Below are positions 51,576-59,546 of a DNA stretch of 64,000 nt, one piece after another (the stretch's first letter is position 1; every line of letters starts with the position of its first letter). The notes under the pieces were generated by a model. That model made no database searches. It was not told where the DNA came from and saw only the letters and a list, made by a program, of their open reading frames with translations. Location of the stretch: NCBI RefSeq assembly GCF_046533115.1, contig NZ_JAJQRC010000002.1, positions 168,941 to 232,940 of the forward strand, given 5' to 3'. Position numbers and translations under genes: made by a program. This DNA comes from JAIRMO01 sp046533115. Lineage in GTDB: Bacteria > Spirochaetota > Spirochaetia > Treponematales > Breznakiellaceae.

Positions 51576-53066
51576 ATGAAGATCTTAATGGCTGCCAGTG
51601 AAGCTGTTCCTTACGCAAAAACCGGAGGCCTCGCCGATGCCGTATCCGCTTTAGCTATTGCCCTGGCAAAATTGGGTCATGAAGTGCGGATCGTTATTCC
51701 CCGGTATTACTCCATAAACCGGGATAAACTCACCAAACTTGAAGGCGCCCTGGGGGTTCCCGTGGGGGGAGGTGAAGAATGGAGCGCCATTTATACGGCA
51801 CGCCTGCCGGGGGCTCCTCCCAAGAACCCCATCTCCGTTTTTTTTATCGATCACGAAAATTTTTTCGGCAGGGACGGTATCTATGGGATCCCTGCGGAGC
51901 CTGATTTTCTTGATAATCCCCGGCGGTTTACTTTTTTTTCCCATGCCGTGTTTCAACTATGCCGGAAACTTTCCTGGTATCCCGATGTGCTTCATGCCCA
52001 TGACTGGCCGACGGCCCTGGTTCCGGTTCTCCTTAAATTCGGGCAGCGGACCGGAGAATTTGCCAAAACCATTTCGGTCCTGACGATCCACAATTTGGGG
52101 TATCAGGGAATTTACAGTAAGGATAATTATTACTATACCAGGCTGGGGTGGAATGTTTTTTTTGAAGCCGGGTTAGACGACTGGAATATGATGAACTTTC
52201 TTAAAGCGGGGATCAACTGTGCCGACAAGCTGAATACGGTCTCCCCGAATTATGCCCGGGAAACCCAGACCCAAGCCCACGGCTTCCGCCTGGACGGAAT
52301 GCTCCGATACCGGTCCGCGGATTATTCGGGGATCCTCAACGGTATAGATACCGACGTCTGGAACCCGGCCAAGGATACGTTTATTCCCCAGCCCTACAGT
52401 ATTAAAAATATGGCGGGGAAAGCCAAGGCCAAGGAGGCCCTGCAACGGGCCTTTGAATTGCCCGGGGATCCTCAGGTTCCGGTCATCGGTATGGTAACCC
52501 GGCTTACCGAACAGAAGGGCGTGGGAGCCCTGTTTGGTCCCTCCTACGGTTCCGCCTGGTCTATTTGCCGGGATATGAATATCCAGTTTGTCCTGTTGGG
52601 TACCGGTGAAGCCTGGTGTGAAAATGAGGTCCGAAGTCTCTCCTCGCGCTTATCCAATTTTAAGGCCCGGATCGGATACAGCGAAGACTTAAGCCACCTG
52701 GTGGAAGCGGGGAGCGATTTCTTTCTTATGCCGAGCCGTTATGAACCCTGCGGCCTTAACCAGCTTTATTCCCTCGCCTATGGGACCCCCCCCATAGTAC
52801 GGAATACCGGCGGACTCGCGGATACGGTGGAAAATTTCAACCAGGAAACCGGGACAGGAACGGGATTTATGTTTGATGATCTTACTCCCAACGCCATATA
52901 CGACACCACCGGCTGGGCGGTGTGGGCTTATTACAACCGCCGGTCCCTGGTAGAGGCCATGCGTATTACTGGAATGAGGCAGAATTTTTCCTGGAAAAAA
53001 TCAGCGGAAAAGTATGTCGAATTATATAAAAGCGGCCTAAACGCCCGTAATAGCAACCCATTTTGA
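51576..53066 (+). CDS. glgA: glycogen synthase (ADP-glucose, GT5)
   Basis: A 496-residue enzyme extending alpha-1,4-glucan from ADP-glucose. It has the GT5 start MKILMAASEAVPYAKTGGLAD with the KTGGL donor motif, HAHDWPTALVPVLL, the ILNGIDTDVWNP segment, GMVTRLTEQKG and MPSRYEPCGLNQLYSLAYGT near the end. Length is normal. AGAGGGG precedes the ATG. It is not adjacent to glgC, glgB or glgP. A GC-rich hairpin (51519-51548) separates it from the ACT gene. Confidence 0.95.
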   Translation: MKILMAASEAVPYAKTGGLADAVSALAIALAKLGHEVRIVIPRYYSINRDKLTKLEGALGVPVGGGEEWSAIYTARLPGAPPKNPISVFFIDHENFFGRDGIYGIPAEPDFLDNPRRFTFFSHAVFQLCRKLSWYPDVLHAHDWPTALVPVLLKFGQRTGEFAKTISVLTIHNLGYQGIYSKDNYYYTRLGWNVFFEAGLDDWNMMNFLKAGINCADKLNTVSPNYARETQTQAHGFRLDGMLRYRSADYSGILNGIDTDVWNPAKDTFIPQPYSIKNMAGKAKAKEALQRAFELPGDPQVPVIGMVTRLTEQKGVGALFGPSYGSAWSICRDMNIQFVLLGTGEAWCENEVRSLSSRLSNFKARIGYSEDLSHLVEAGSDFFLMPSRYEPCGLNQLYSLAYGTPPIVRNTGGLADTVENFNQETGTGTGFMFDDLTPNAIYDTTGWAVWAYYNRRSLVEAMRITGMRQNFSWKKSAEKYVELYKSGLNARNSNPF

Positions 53067-53104
53067 AAATATCGGGATACCATGGTATATTCCCGCCTAC
53101 TGGC

Positions 53105-54358
53105 TTATGGTCCGTCCGACAGGCGGGTGACCAGAACCTCCATGACCCGGTGACGGAGGGTCTTTAAGACCTTAACGGAAAGATCCTTAAAAACAAACTG
53201 ATCCCCCTCCCGGGGCGCCCCTTCCAGGTTTTCAATTACCCAGCCTCCTACGGTAAGGGCTCCGGGTTTCCCCTCCCCTTCATCCAGGAAAAAAAAATCA
53301 AAAAAATCCTTTAAGCCGGTATTACCAAGAATTGTATAGCCCCCCCCTTCCAGGGGGATAATGTTGGTCACCACCTTTTCATGTTCATCCCAGATTTCAC
53401 CTACCAACTCTTCCATAATATCTTCTATGGTGATAATCCCCATGGTTCCGCCGAATTCATCCACCAGAACCGCCATATGGGACTTTTTTTCCTGGAGGAT
53501 CTTGAGGAGCCCTGAAATTTTCATGGATTTGGTGATAAATACCGCGGGTTTGACAATCTGTTCCAGGGGGCGTTTTTGCGTAATCACCTGGTAGAGGAAA
53601 TCCTTGAGCAAAATAACTCCGATAATATTATCGATGGATTCCTTAAAAACAGGCAGCCGGGAAAATCCGGTATCGAAAAATTTCTGTTTAATGGTTTCGG
53701 TGGAATCCGTGAGGGAGACCGCGGCCACATCCACCCGGGGGGTATAAATATCATTGGCGGTAAGATCGTCAAACTCAATGGCCTGACGGATCATGTCCTC
53801 CTCTCCCTTATTAATGCCCCCCTCTTGCCGTACTTCCTCCACAAAGGTGAGGAGTTCCGCCTCGGTCACGGAACGATCCGAACGGATCCTGAAAACCTTG
53901 AGAATAAATTGTTTCCAATGGGTAATCAGCCGGTTTATCGGAGAAAAAACGATCAACAGGCCCTTTAACAGGGGAGCGGCAAACATGGCGTATTGTTCGG
54001 GGTTTTCTTTCGCCAGGGTTTTGGGGGAAATTTCGCCGAAGAGGAGGACCAGTACGGTCATCACCAGGGTCGCCAGGCTGACCCCGGCATTGCCGAAAAA
54101 GCCGACAAATAACACCGTGGCTAAGGCGGAGGAGCTGATATTGACGATATTATTTCCGATAAGCACCGTAGACAAAAGCCGGTCATAATTTTCCGACAGG
54201 GCAAGGACCAGGGCCGCCCGTTTATTCCCCTGCCCCGCCAGATTTTTTATTCTTATCCGGTTTAACGATGAAAAGGCGGTTTCGCTGGCCGAAAAAAAAG
54301 CGGAACCCATGAGCAATAAGCCGAGGGAAATAATAATACCAATACTAAAAGAATCCAT
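53105..54358 (-). CDS. CNNM/CBS-domain membrane protein (hemolysin C-type, CorC family)
   Basis: A 417-residue protein starting at ATG 54358 (MDSFSIGIIISLGLLLMGSA). The N-terminal DUF21/CNNM domain has four membrane helices with the motif FFSASETAFSSLNR. Two CBS domains (about 200-330; YTPRVDVAAVSLTD, FVFITK-type strand and LVDEFGGTMGIITIEDIMEE) and a CorC_HlyC C-terminal domain follow. Such proteins are linked to magnesium or other metal efflux. Codons upstream of 54358 (to 54493) lie in the pepF promoter region and are not family-like. It is divergent from pepF. Confidence 0.92.
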   Translation of the reverse strand: MDSFSIGIIISLGLLLMGSAFFSASETAFSSLNRIRIKNLAGQGNKRAALVLALSENYDRLLSTVLIGNNIVNISSSALATVLFVGFFGNAGVSLATLVMTVLVLLFGEISPKTLAKENPEQYAMFAAPLLKGLLIVFSPINRLITHWKQFILKVFRIRSDRSVTEAELLTFVEEVRQEGGINKGEEDMIRQAIEFDDLTANDIYTPRVDVAAVSLTDSTETIKQKFFDTGFSRLPVFKESIDNIIGVILLKDFLYQVITQKRPLEQIVKPAVFITKSMKISGLLKILQEKKSHMAVLVDEFGGTMGIITIEDIMEELVGEIWDEHEKVVTNIIPLEGGGYTILGNTGLKDFFDFFFLDEGEGKPGALTVGGWVIENLEGAPREGDQFVFKDLSVKVLKTLRHRVMEVLVTRLSDGP

Positions 54359-54412
54359 TTGTCTTTTAATTCTTATACGATTTTGACGTCCCTGTAAATA
54401 TATCCTGCCGCC

Positions 54413-54441
54413 TTGACAGGATCTTTCTCCTCCCCTATATC
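54413..54441 (+). promoter_or_regulatory. consensus promoter, leaderless pepF
   Basis: TTGACA (54413-54418), a 17-nt spacer and TATATC (54436-54441), then 7 nt to the pepF ATG (54449). The transcription start would fall on or next to the A of ATG; no ribosome site is present. Confidence 0.7.
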
Positions 54442-54448
54442 TATAAGT

Positions 54449-56248
54449 ATGGATGAACATCGTATACCCCTCCGCTCGGAGGTAAACCGGCAAGATACCT
54501 GGGACCTTTCCAAGCTCTACCCCAATGATGGGGATTGGAAAAAAGGCCTAGAAGCATACGAAAAAATCGCCGAAAGGATTCCCGGTTTTCAGGGAACCCT
54601 GGGCAAGTCCGCGGAAGCCCTGGCGGATTACCTGGACTTTGTCCGGGACTTCAATATCCTGGAGGAACGCCTAGGGGTTTATGCCGAACTCAGGCAGACC
54701 GAGGATGAGGGGGATGCCGCCGCCCGGACCATGACCGGTCGGTTCATGATGGCCGCGGCCAAGGCCCAGGCTGCGGGATCCTGGGCGGTTCCGGAGATCC
54801 AGGCCATCCCCGATGAAACCATGGAAGTCTTTCTGGTTCATCCCCGTTTGGGGGAATATACGATATACCTCAAAAAACTCCTCCGGTATAAGCCCCATGT
54901 GTTGAGCGACCGGGAAGAACGGCTCCTGGCCCTCCATGCCGAGGGGGAAAACATCGCCGCCGACGCCTTTTCGGTGCTTACCAATGTGGATATGGACTTC
55001 GGTTCTATCGACACCCCCCAGGGGAAGCGGCCCCTCTCTCATTCCACCTGGTCCGTGTTCATGGAAAACCCTGACCGGGATATACGCCGGCGGGCCTACG
55101 AAGCCTTTTACCACTGCTTCAATTCCCACAAAACCACCCTGGGGGCCCTCTATGCGGGGCAGGTCAAACAGGACGTGATCCGGGCCCGGATCCGGGGGTA
55201 CCCCTCCGCCCGGGCAGCGGCGCTTTTCCCCGACCAGGTTCCCGAAGGGGTCTACGATAACCTGGTGGCGGTGGTAAACCAAAATCTTGCCCCCCTGCAC
55301 CGTTATTATGCCCTGCGGAAGCGGGCCCTCAAACTGGATACCCTGCGGCACTACGATGTATACGCCCCCATCACCGCCGCCCCGGCAAGGAAGACCTCCT
55401 GGGACGAGGCGGTGGATATGGTTACCTCGGCTCTGGCTCCCCTGGGACCGGAGTACACGGGGGTCCTCGCGGCGGGGCTCCGGGGCCGCTGGGCGGATCG
55501 GTATGAAAACAAGGGAAAACGGTCCGGGGCCTTTTCTTCGGGGAGTTATACCGGGGAACCCTATATCCTGATGAACTACAAGGAAGACAGCATCCGGGAC
55601 GTGTTCACCCTGGCCCACGAGGGGGGACATTCCATGCACTCCTGGTATTCCGCCCGATCAAACCCCTTTATCCACTACGGGTACACGATCTTTGAGGCCG
55701 AGGTAGCCAGTACCTTCAACGAGGAACTCCTCTTCCGTTACCTTAAAAGTCACGGTACAGGGGAGGAATTCAAAACCTCCATCATCAACCACCGGGCGGA
55801 TGATATTCTCTCCACCCTGTACCGGCAGACCATGTTCGCCGAATTCGAGGCCCGCACCCACGAGCTGGAAGAAGGGGGCGTTCCCCTGACCACGGAACTC
55901 CTCCGGGAAGAATATCGGAAGCTGCAGAAAACCTATTTCGGTCCGGAAATGGTTTTGGAAGAAACCAGCGATCTGGAAGGTCTGCGGATTCCCCATTTTT
56001 ACCGGGCTTTCTACGTATATAAATACGCCACCGGGATCTCCGCTGCCCTGGCTCTGGCAGAACGGGTCCTCTCCGGTGGAGTGCGGGAACGGGATGACTA
56101 TTTTGCCTTCCTTAAATCCGGAGGTTCCCGGTTTCCCATGGAGTCCCTGAAAGTGGCGGGGGTGGATATGTCCTCCCCCGCTCCGGTGGAGGCGGCCTGC
56201 GGGGCCTTCGGTCGGCTGGTGGAGGAACTGGAGGGGCTTATCCCCTAG
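54449..56248 (+). CDS. pepF: oligoendopeptidase F (M3 metallopeptidase)
   Basis: A 599-residue cytosolic zinc peptidase cutting oligopeptides of about 7-17 residues. ATG 54449 gives MDEHRIPLRSEVNRQDTWDL, the usual start; the 12 codons before it lie over the promoter. The M3B features are complete: the N-terminal helical region, GSYTGEPYILMNYKEDSIRD, and the zinc site HEGGHSMHSWYSARSNPF followed by the glutamate in FEAEVASTFNE. Length matches the family. It is a single gene with its own promoter. Confidence 0.95.
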   Translation: MDEHRIPLRSEVNRQDTWDLSKLYPNDGDWKKGLEAYEKIAERIPGFQGTLGKSAEALADYLDFVRDFNILEERLGVYAELRQTEDEGDAAARTMTGRFMMAAAKAQAAGSWAVPEIQAIPDETMEVFLVHPRLGEYTIYLKKLLRYKPHVLSDREERLLALHAEGENIAADAFSVLTNVDMDFGSIDTPQGKRPLSHSTWSVFMENPDRDIRRRAYEAFYHCFNSHKTTLGALYAGQVKQDVIRARIRGYPSARAAALFPDQVPEGVYDNLVAVVNQNLAPLHRYYALRKRALKLDTLRHYDVYAPITAAPARKTSWDEAVDMVTSALAPLGPEYTGVLAAGLRGRWADRYENKGKRSGAFSSGSYTGEPYILMNYKEDSIRDVFTLAHEGGHSMHSWYSARSNPFIHYGYTIFEAEVASTFNEELLFRYLKSHGTGEEFKTSIINHRADDILSTLYRQTMFAEFEARTHELEEGGVPLTTELLREEYRKLQKTYFGPEMVLEETSDLEGLRIPHFYRAFYVYKYATGISAALALAERVLSGGVRERDDYFAFLKSGGSRFPMESLKVAGVDMSSPAPVEAACGAFGRLVEELEGLIP

Positions 56249-56360
56249 ACTGGTAGGACGGTGGCGAAACCGGGTTTAAAAAACTTGAGTTTTGCACTTC
56301 AGGGTTGAATGCGGGGTACTTGGGGCAGCTTTAAATTTTACATTTTTTAACCTATATTAC

Positions 56361-56389
56361 TTGACAAAAATAAATTCATTTGATAACAT
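56361..56389 (+). promoter_or_regulatory. promoter of metI-metQ
   Basis: TTGACA (56361-56366), a 17-nt AT-rich spacer and TAACAT (56384-56389), about 50 nt before metI. No S-box or other methionine riboswitch is visible between pepF and metI. Confidence 0.6.
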
Positions 56390-56440
56390 ATTAAATATAT
56401 AGGATTAATATATAACAGGAAAATGGTAAGGAGTGAGGGG

Positions 56441-57112
56441 ATGTTTAACCGTTCAACTATTATGGAGGTCTTGGAACTGCTGCCTAAATCAACGGCGGAA
56501 ACCATCTATATGACCTTCGCGTCCACTTTTTTTGCGTGCCTTTTGGGGCTTCCCCTGGGAATCTGGCTGTACAGTGTCTCGCCTCCGGGACTGATACCCC
56601 GAAAGGTCATCTACAATATCATTTCCCGGGTGGTGAACCTGTTCCGTTCATTTCCCTTTATTATATTGATGATACTCCTGATGCCCCTGTCCCGATTCAT
56701 CATACGGACATCCATCGGGCCTACGGCGGTGGTTATCCCCCTGTCCATTGCCGCCGCGCCCTTTGTGGCCAGGGTGGTGGAATCGGCCCTGCAAGAGGTG
56801 GATTCCGGCTGTCTGCTGGCGGCCCGGGCCATGGGTTCCACCAATTTTCAGATAATTTACAAGGTACTGGTACCGGAAGCGCTGCCGGCGCTGATTTCGG
56901 GGTTGGCCCTGACTATCATCAACCTCATCGGATATTCCGCCATGGCCGGGGCTATTGGTGGCGGTGGGCTGGGAGATATGGCCATCCGTTACGGTTATTA
57001 CCGGTTCAGGATGGATGTGACCGCCGGAGCCGTGGTGGTGCTCCTGTTTCTCGTAGAGGGGGTTCAGTTGGGTGGATCTGCGGTAAGCCGCTTGCTGCTT
57101 TCAAAGCGGTAA
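56441..57112 (+). CDS. metI: methionine ABC transporter permease
   Basis: A 223-residue permease with five membrane helices and the BPD_transp_1 signature ESALQEVDSGCLLAARAMGS (EAA loop contacting the ATPase). The N-terminal MEVLELLPKSTAETIYMTF and the late NLIGYSAMAGAIGGGGLGDMA segment are typical of MetI, which imports D/L-methionine. The start is ATG 56441, seven nt after AAGGAG. No metN ATPase is found on either side; normally the order is metN-metI-metQ. metQ follows after a 125-nt gap with a large hairpin. Confidence 0.93.
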   Translation: MFNRSTIMEVLELLPKSTAETIYMTFASTFFACLLGLPLGIWLYSVSPPGLIPRKVIYNIISRVVNLFRSFPFIILMILLMPLSRFIIRTSIGPTAVVIPLSIAAAPFVARVVESALQEVDSGCLLAARAMGSTNFQIIYKVLVPEALPALISGLALTIINLIGYSAMAGAIGGGGLGDMAIRYGYYRFRMDVTAGAVVVLLFLVEGVQLGGSAVSRLLLSKR

Positions 57113-57166
57113 AAGGGTAATTGGCGGGATATCGGTTTTTTCCGGTATTCCTGCTTTATATATAGT

Positions 57167-57210
57167 TTTTTTAAAATTATGGTCTCTCAGGACCATCGTA
57201 TTTTAAAAAA
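57167..57210 (+). promoter_or_regulatory. long hairpin between metI and metQ
   Basis: An 11-bp stem (57167-57177 with 57200-57210) is topped, after a small internal loop, by 6 more pairs (57179-57184 with 57191-57196) and a 6-nt loop. It precedes the metQ ribosome site and may stabilise the metQ end or partially terminate, giving unequal permease and binding-protein levels. Confidence 0.5.
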
Positions 57211-57237
57211 ATCTCTACAAAATCCAAGGAGGATTAT

Positions 57238-58095
57238 ATGAAAAAAAGAATACAATCTGTATTCAACGGAAAACAGCGCTTTTCCGTACCGGGCGCTCTG
57301 GCGATAGCCGCGGCGCTTATCCTGGCCCTCGCCTTTGTGCAGCCCGTGGCTGCCAAAGGCAGCGGAGAAAAGGCCGGAACCACCGTCCTGAAGGTCGGCG
57401 CAAACCCCATACCCCACGCGGAACTGCTTAACCTGATAAAGGACGATCTGGCTGCCGAGGGTATCAAGCTTGAAGTGGTGGAGTTTACCGACTATATCGT
57501 GCCCAATACGGCGCTGATTTCCGGTGAACTGGACGCGAACTATTTCCAGCACGTTCCATATCTTGAATCCAATGACGACTGGAAGGCAAAGCTTTCCTTC
57601 CTCTACGGTATTCATGTGGAACCCTTCGGGCTTTACTCCCAGAAATACAAGTCCGTAGCGGACCTGCCTCCGGGGGCGACCATCGCCATCCCCAATGATC
57701 CCGCCAACACCGGCCGGGCCCTGCTGCTCTTCCAGGCCAACGGCCTTATCAAAGTGAAACCCGAGACGGGATTGCGGCCCACAGACCTGGACATCATCGA
57801 TAATCCCCGGGGGTTCAAGTTCCGCTCTTTGGAAGCGGCCCAGCTGCCCCGTTCCCTGGCCGATGTTGACGGCGCTACCATCAATGGTAACTATGCCCTG
57901 GAAGCGGGACTCAACCCGGTTCGGGACAGCATTATTCTCGAAGGCGCTGAAAGCCCCTATGTCAACGGCGTAGTGGTACGGAAGGGGGATGAAAACGATC
58001 CCCGGGTGGCGGCCCTGAAAAAAGTCCTCCAATCCCAAAAGGTGCGGGATTACATCGCCTCCCACTATGACGGCGGTGTAGTAGCGACCTTTTAA
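57238..58095 (+). CDS. metQ: methionine-binding protein, MetQ/NlpA family
   Basis: A 285-residue extracytoplasmic solute-binding protein. A signal peptide covers residues 1-39 (long basic start, then ALAIAAALILALAFVQPVAA). No lipobox cysteine exists, unlike most MetQ proteins, so it is predicted to be soluble or anchored only by an uncleaved signal. The family core is clear: GANPIPHAELLNLIKDDLAA, DANYFQHVPYLES, HVEPFGLYSQKYKS, IPNDPANTGRALLL and SPYVNGVVVRKGD. AAGGAGG precedes the ATG. It works with MetI. Confidence 0.93.
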   Translation: MKKRIQSVFNGKQRFSVPGALAIAAALILALAFVQPVAAKGSGEKAGTTVLKVGANPIPHAELLNLIKDDLAAEGIKLEVVEFTDYIVPNTALISGELDANYFQHVPYLESNDDWKAKLSFLYGIHVEPFGLYSQKYKSVADLPPGATIAIPNDPANTGRALLLFQANGLIKVKPETGLRPTDLDIIDNPRGFKFRSLEAAQLPRSLADVDGATINGNYALEAGLNPVRDSIILEGAESPYVNGVVVRKGDENDPRVAALKKVLQSQKVRDYIASHYDGGVVATF

Positions 58096-58140
58096 GGAAC
58101 CGATTCCCCAGGCTTAGTTTGGGGATTGCCTCAAGGATAG

Positions 58141-58171
58141 CCGCAAAAGGTCCACAACGGGCCTTTTGCGG
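58141..58171 (+). terminator. 13-bp hairpin after metQ
   Basis: CCGCAAAAGGTCC (58141-58153) pairs with 58159-58171 through 12 Watson-Crick pairs and one T-G wobble, loop ACAAC, followed by CTGTCTATTAT. It is the probable end of the metI-metQ transcript, although the T-run is interrupted. Confidence 0.6.
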
Positions 58172-58190
58172 CTGTCTATTATATGGTAAC

Positions 58191-58706
58191 ATGAAAGCCA
58201 TGAAAACGATTTATATTGCCGCTGGATGTTTCTGGGGGGCGGAAAAATATTTCTCCCTCATCAGGGGTGTTTGCCGTACCGAGGTTGGTTATGCTAACGG
58301 CAGCACGGAAACCCCTTCTTACGAAGAGGTAAAATACCGGGAAACCGGCCATGCCGAGACGGTCCTGGTGGAATACGATCCGGCGGTGATAAGCCTGTCC
58401 TTTCTGCTGGATCTTTATTACGAAGCCATTGATCCGACTTCGTTAAACAGACAGGGGGCGGATGTAGGGACCCAGTACCGTACGGGTATTTATTATACCG
58501 ACCGGGATGATCTGCCCGGGATCAAAGAATCCCTGGAGAAGCTCCGGGAAAAAATCGGCGCCCCGGTGGCCATAGAAGTGAAACCCCTGGAAAATTTTTA
58601 TACCGCCGAAGAGTACCACCAAAAATACCTGGAAAAAAACCCCGGCGGTTACTGCCATATAAACCAGTCCCTGTTTGATCGGGCTAAGGCGGCAAAACTA
58701 AATTAA
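58191..58706 (+). CDS. msrA: peptide methionine-S-sulfoxide reductase A
   Basis: A 171-residue enzyme reducing S-methionine sulfoxide. It has the catalytic GCFWGAEKYF motif, GYANGSTETPSYEEV and GHAETVLVEYDP, and ends in the family's YHQKYLEKNPGGYCHIN with the resolving-type cysteine. The start is ATG 58191 (58200 is also in frame and close to the motif). TATTAT (58177-58182) lies 8 nt upstream with only a weak -35, so a nearly leaderless message is possible, as for several other genes here. It stands next to the methionine transporter. Confidence 0.95.
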   Translation: MKAMKTIYIAAGCFWGAEKYFSLIRGVCRTEVGYANGSTETPSYEEVKYRETGHAETVLVEYDPAVISLSFLLDLYYEAIDPTSLNRQGADVGTQYRTGIYYTDRDDLPGIKESLEKLREKIGAPVAIEVKPLENFYTAEEYHQKYLEKNPGGYCHINQSLFDRAKAAKLN

Positions 58707-59073
58707 TACCTTCATTTGAGTAACCATGGAGTAACCGGCTCCCATGATGCCTAATAACTAAAAATCTAGTCCAAATTATAATAATTCCATCCGGAAAGGG
58801 GGAATTGAATAAGGCTGGATATACATAGTAGACAGAGAATCATGCTGAATTGCGATGGAAGAAAGCAAGGTATATATCCCGGTTGAATTGAACCAGAGGC
58901 TGTATGAGGCCGTGGAGAAACGCTTGATGATAAACCGTGAAAAAAGGCTACACAGGAAACCCTCCCTGTCAGGGAGGAGGAGGTCAGAACCCGGCGGCCT
59001 GACTTCGGCTGGATTTTTGTTACTGGACAACCACCCCTTTTCGGCTAGAATAATTATTAGGCAATGCGGCCCC
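58707..59073. other. intergenic region before the tRNA, no convincing gene
   Basis: The only candidate reading frame starts at 58855 (MEESKVYIPVELNQRLYEAV) and looks protein-like for about 30 codons, then runs through low-quality sequence and straight across the tRNA; it may be a gene remnant. An 8-bp palindromic hairpin (CCTCCCTG with CAGGGAGG, 58962-58978) is present. Nothing else is supported. Confidence 0.4.
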
Positions 59074-59102
59074 TTGACCAATCTTTTTGTTTGTTATATA
59101 TT
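59074..59102 (+). promoter_or_regulatory. tRNA-fMet promoter
   Basis: TTGACC (59074-59079), 17-nt spacer, TATATT (59097-59102), 13 nt before the tRNA 5' end. Confidence 0.7.
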
Positions 59103-59115
59103 TTATTCACCACGA

Positions 59116-59188
59116 CGCAGGGTAGAGCAGTTGGCAGCTCGTCGGGCTCATAACCCGGAGGTCCCAGGTTCGAGTCCTGGCCCTGCTA
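59116..59188 (+). tRNA. initiator tRNA-fMet (CAT)
   Basis: A 73-nt cloverleaf without encoded CCA. It has the anticodon CAT with three G-C pairs in the anticodon stem (CGGG/CCCG), an unpaired 1-72 position (C with T), D arm GAGC/GCTC and T arm CCAGG-TTCGAGT-CCTGG. The unpaired end and GGG/CCC stem are the hallmarks of initiator tRNA. Its 3' 18 nt plus three following A bases are repeated at 59346-59366. Confidence 0.96.
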
Positions 59189-59195
59189 AAAAATG

Positions 59196-59220
59196 CGCCC
59201 TCTCCGGAGGGCGTTTTTTT
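59196..59220 (+). terminator. intrinsic terminator of tRNA-fMet
   Basis: CGCCCTC (59196-59202) pairs with GAGGGCG (59207-59213), loop TCCG, followed by seven T. Confidence 0.9.
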
Positions 59221-59231
59221 GTCTATATGCA

Positions 59232-59317
59232 GGACTCGAAGGGTTTCCGCCGCCGACCAGCGGGAGGACCAGGGGCCATGGATGGCCCCGTCAGGCGGAA
59301 ACCCCGGCCTGGAGTCC
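59232..59317. repeat. 86-nt nested palindromic element
   Basis: Three nested stems lie between the two tRNA-derived repeats: GGACTC/GAGTCC (59232-59237 with 59312-59317), an 11-bp stem (59241-59251 with 59294-59304) and an 8-bp tip (GGGGCCAT 59272-59279 with ATGGCCCC 59282-59289). It resembles a REP/MITE-type element or a structured RNA. GC is higher than in the flanking DNA. Confidence 0.55.
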
Positions 59318-59484
59318 CGAAGCAAGGATGCTGAGGGATAGAGGGCGAGTCCTGGCCCTGCTAAAATGAGACACCCCCACCAGTGGGGTATATTGGACTA
59401 TCTAAACACCAGGAATAGTACGTCGTACCGGTCCTGGCGGGGAACTTCCCATTCAAGAGGCGTTCCTAATCATTGCAGAAACCC

Positions 59485-59530
59485 GAATGACATATAAGAC
59501 GACATAGAAAACCCGTCTTCCTTGTCATTC
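59485..59530. promoter_or_regulatory. dyad just upstream of the integrase gene
   Basis: GAATGACA (59485-59492) and TGTCATTC (59523-59530), plus inner AGACG (59497-59501) and CGTCT (59514-59518), form a symmetrical two-stage stem with 4-nt internal loops and a 12-nt tip. It ends 16 nt before the integrase ATG and may be an operator, arm-type site or translational control element. Confidence 0.45.
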
Positions 59531-59546
59531 CGCAAGGATTAGGGAA

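Larger units (their letters stand above)
59171..59366 (+). repeat. 21-bp direct repeat of the tRNA 3' end (attachment-site-like)
   Basis: The last 18 nt of tRNA-fMet and three A bases (59171-59191) recur exactly at 59346-59366, 175 bp downstream, just before the integrase. Tyrosine integrases use tRNA 3' ends as attachment sites, so the first copy is probably an att junction of the island. The second marks either a nested 175-bp insertion or a leftover of an earlier integration. The far end of the island should carry a further copy. Confidence 0.7.

Noticed and set aside
54671..55639. 322-codon open frame opposite pepF
   Set aside because: It is antisense to the conserved zinc peptidase, with Gly/Pro/Arg-rich nonsense composition.
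56250..56440. S-box or other methionine riboswitch before metI
   Set aside because: No matching conserved core; the gap holds a simple promoter.
57187..58065. 292-codon open frame opposite metQ
   Set aside because: It is antisense to a clear MetQ protein; the translation has no recognisable motif.
58855..59334. 159-codon open frame running across tRNA-fMet
   Set aside because: It reads through the tRNA, its terminator and the palindrome. Only the first ~30 codons look protein-like; at most a remnant.
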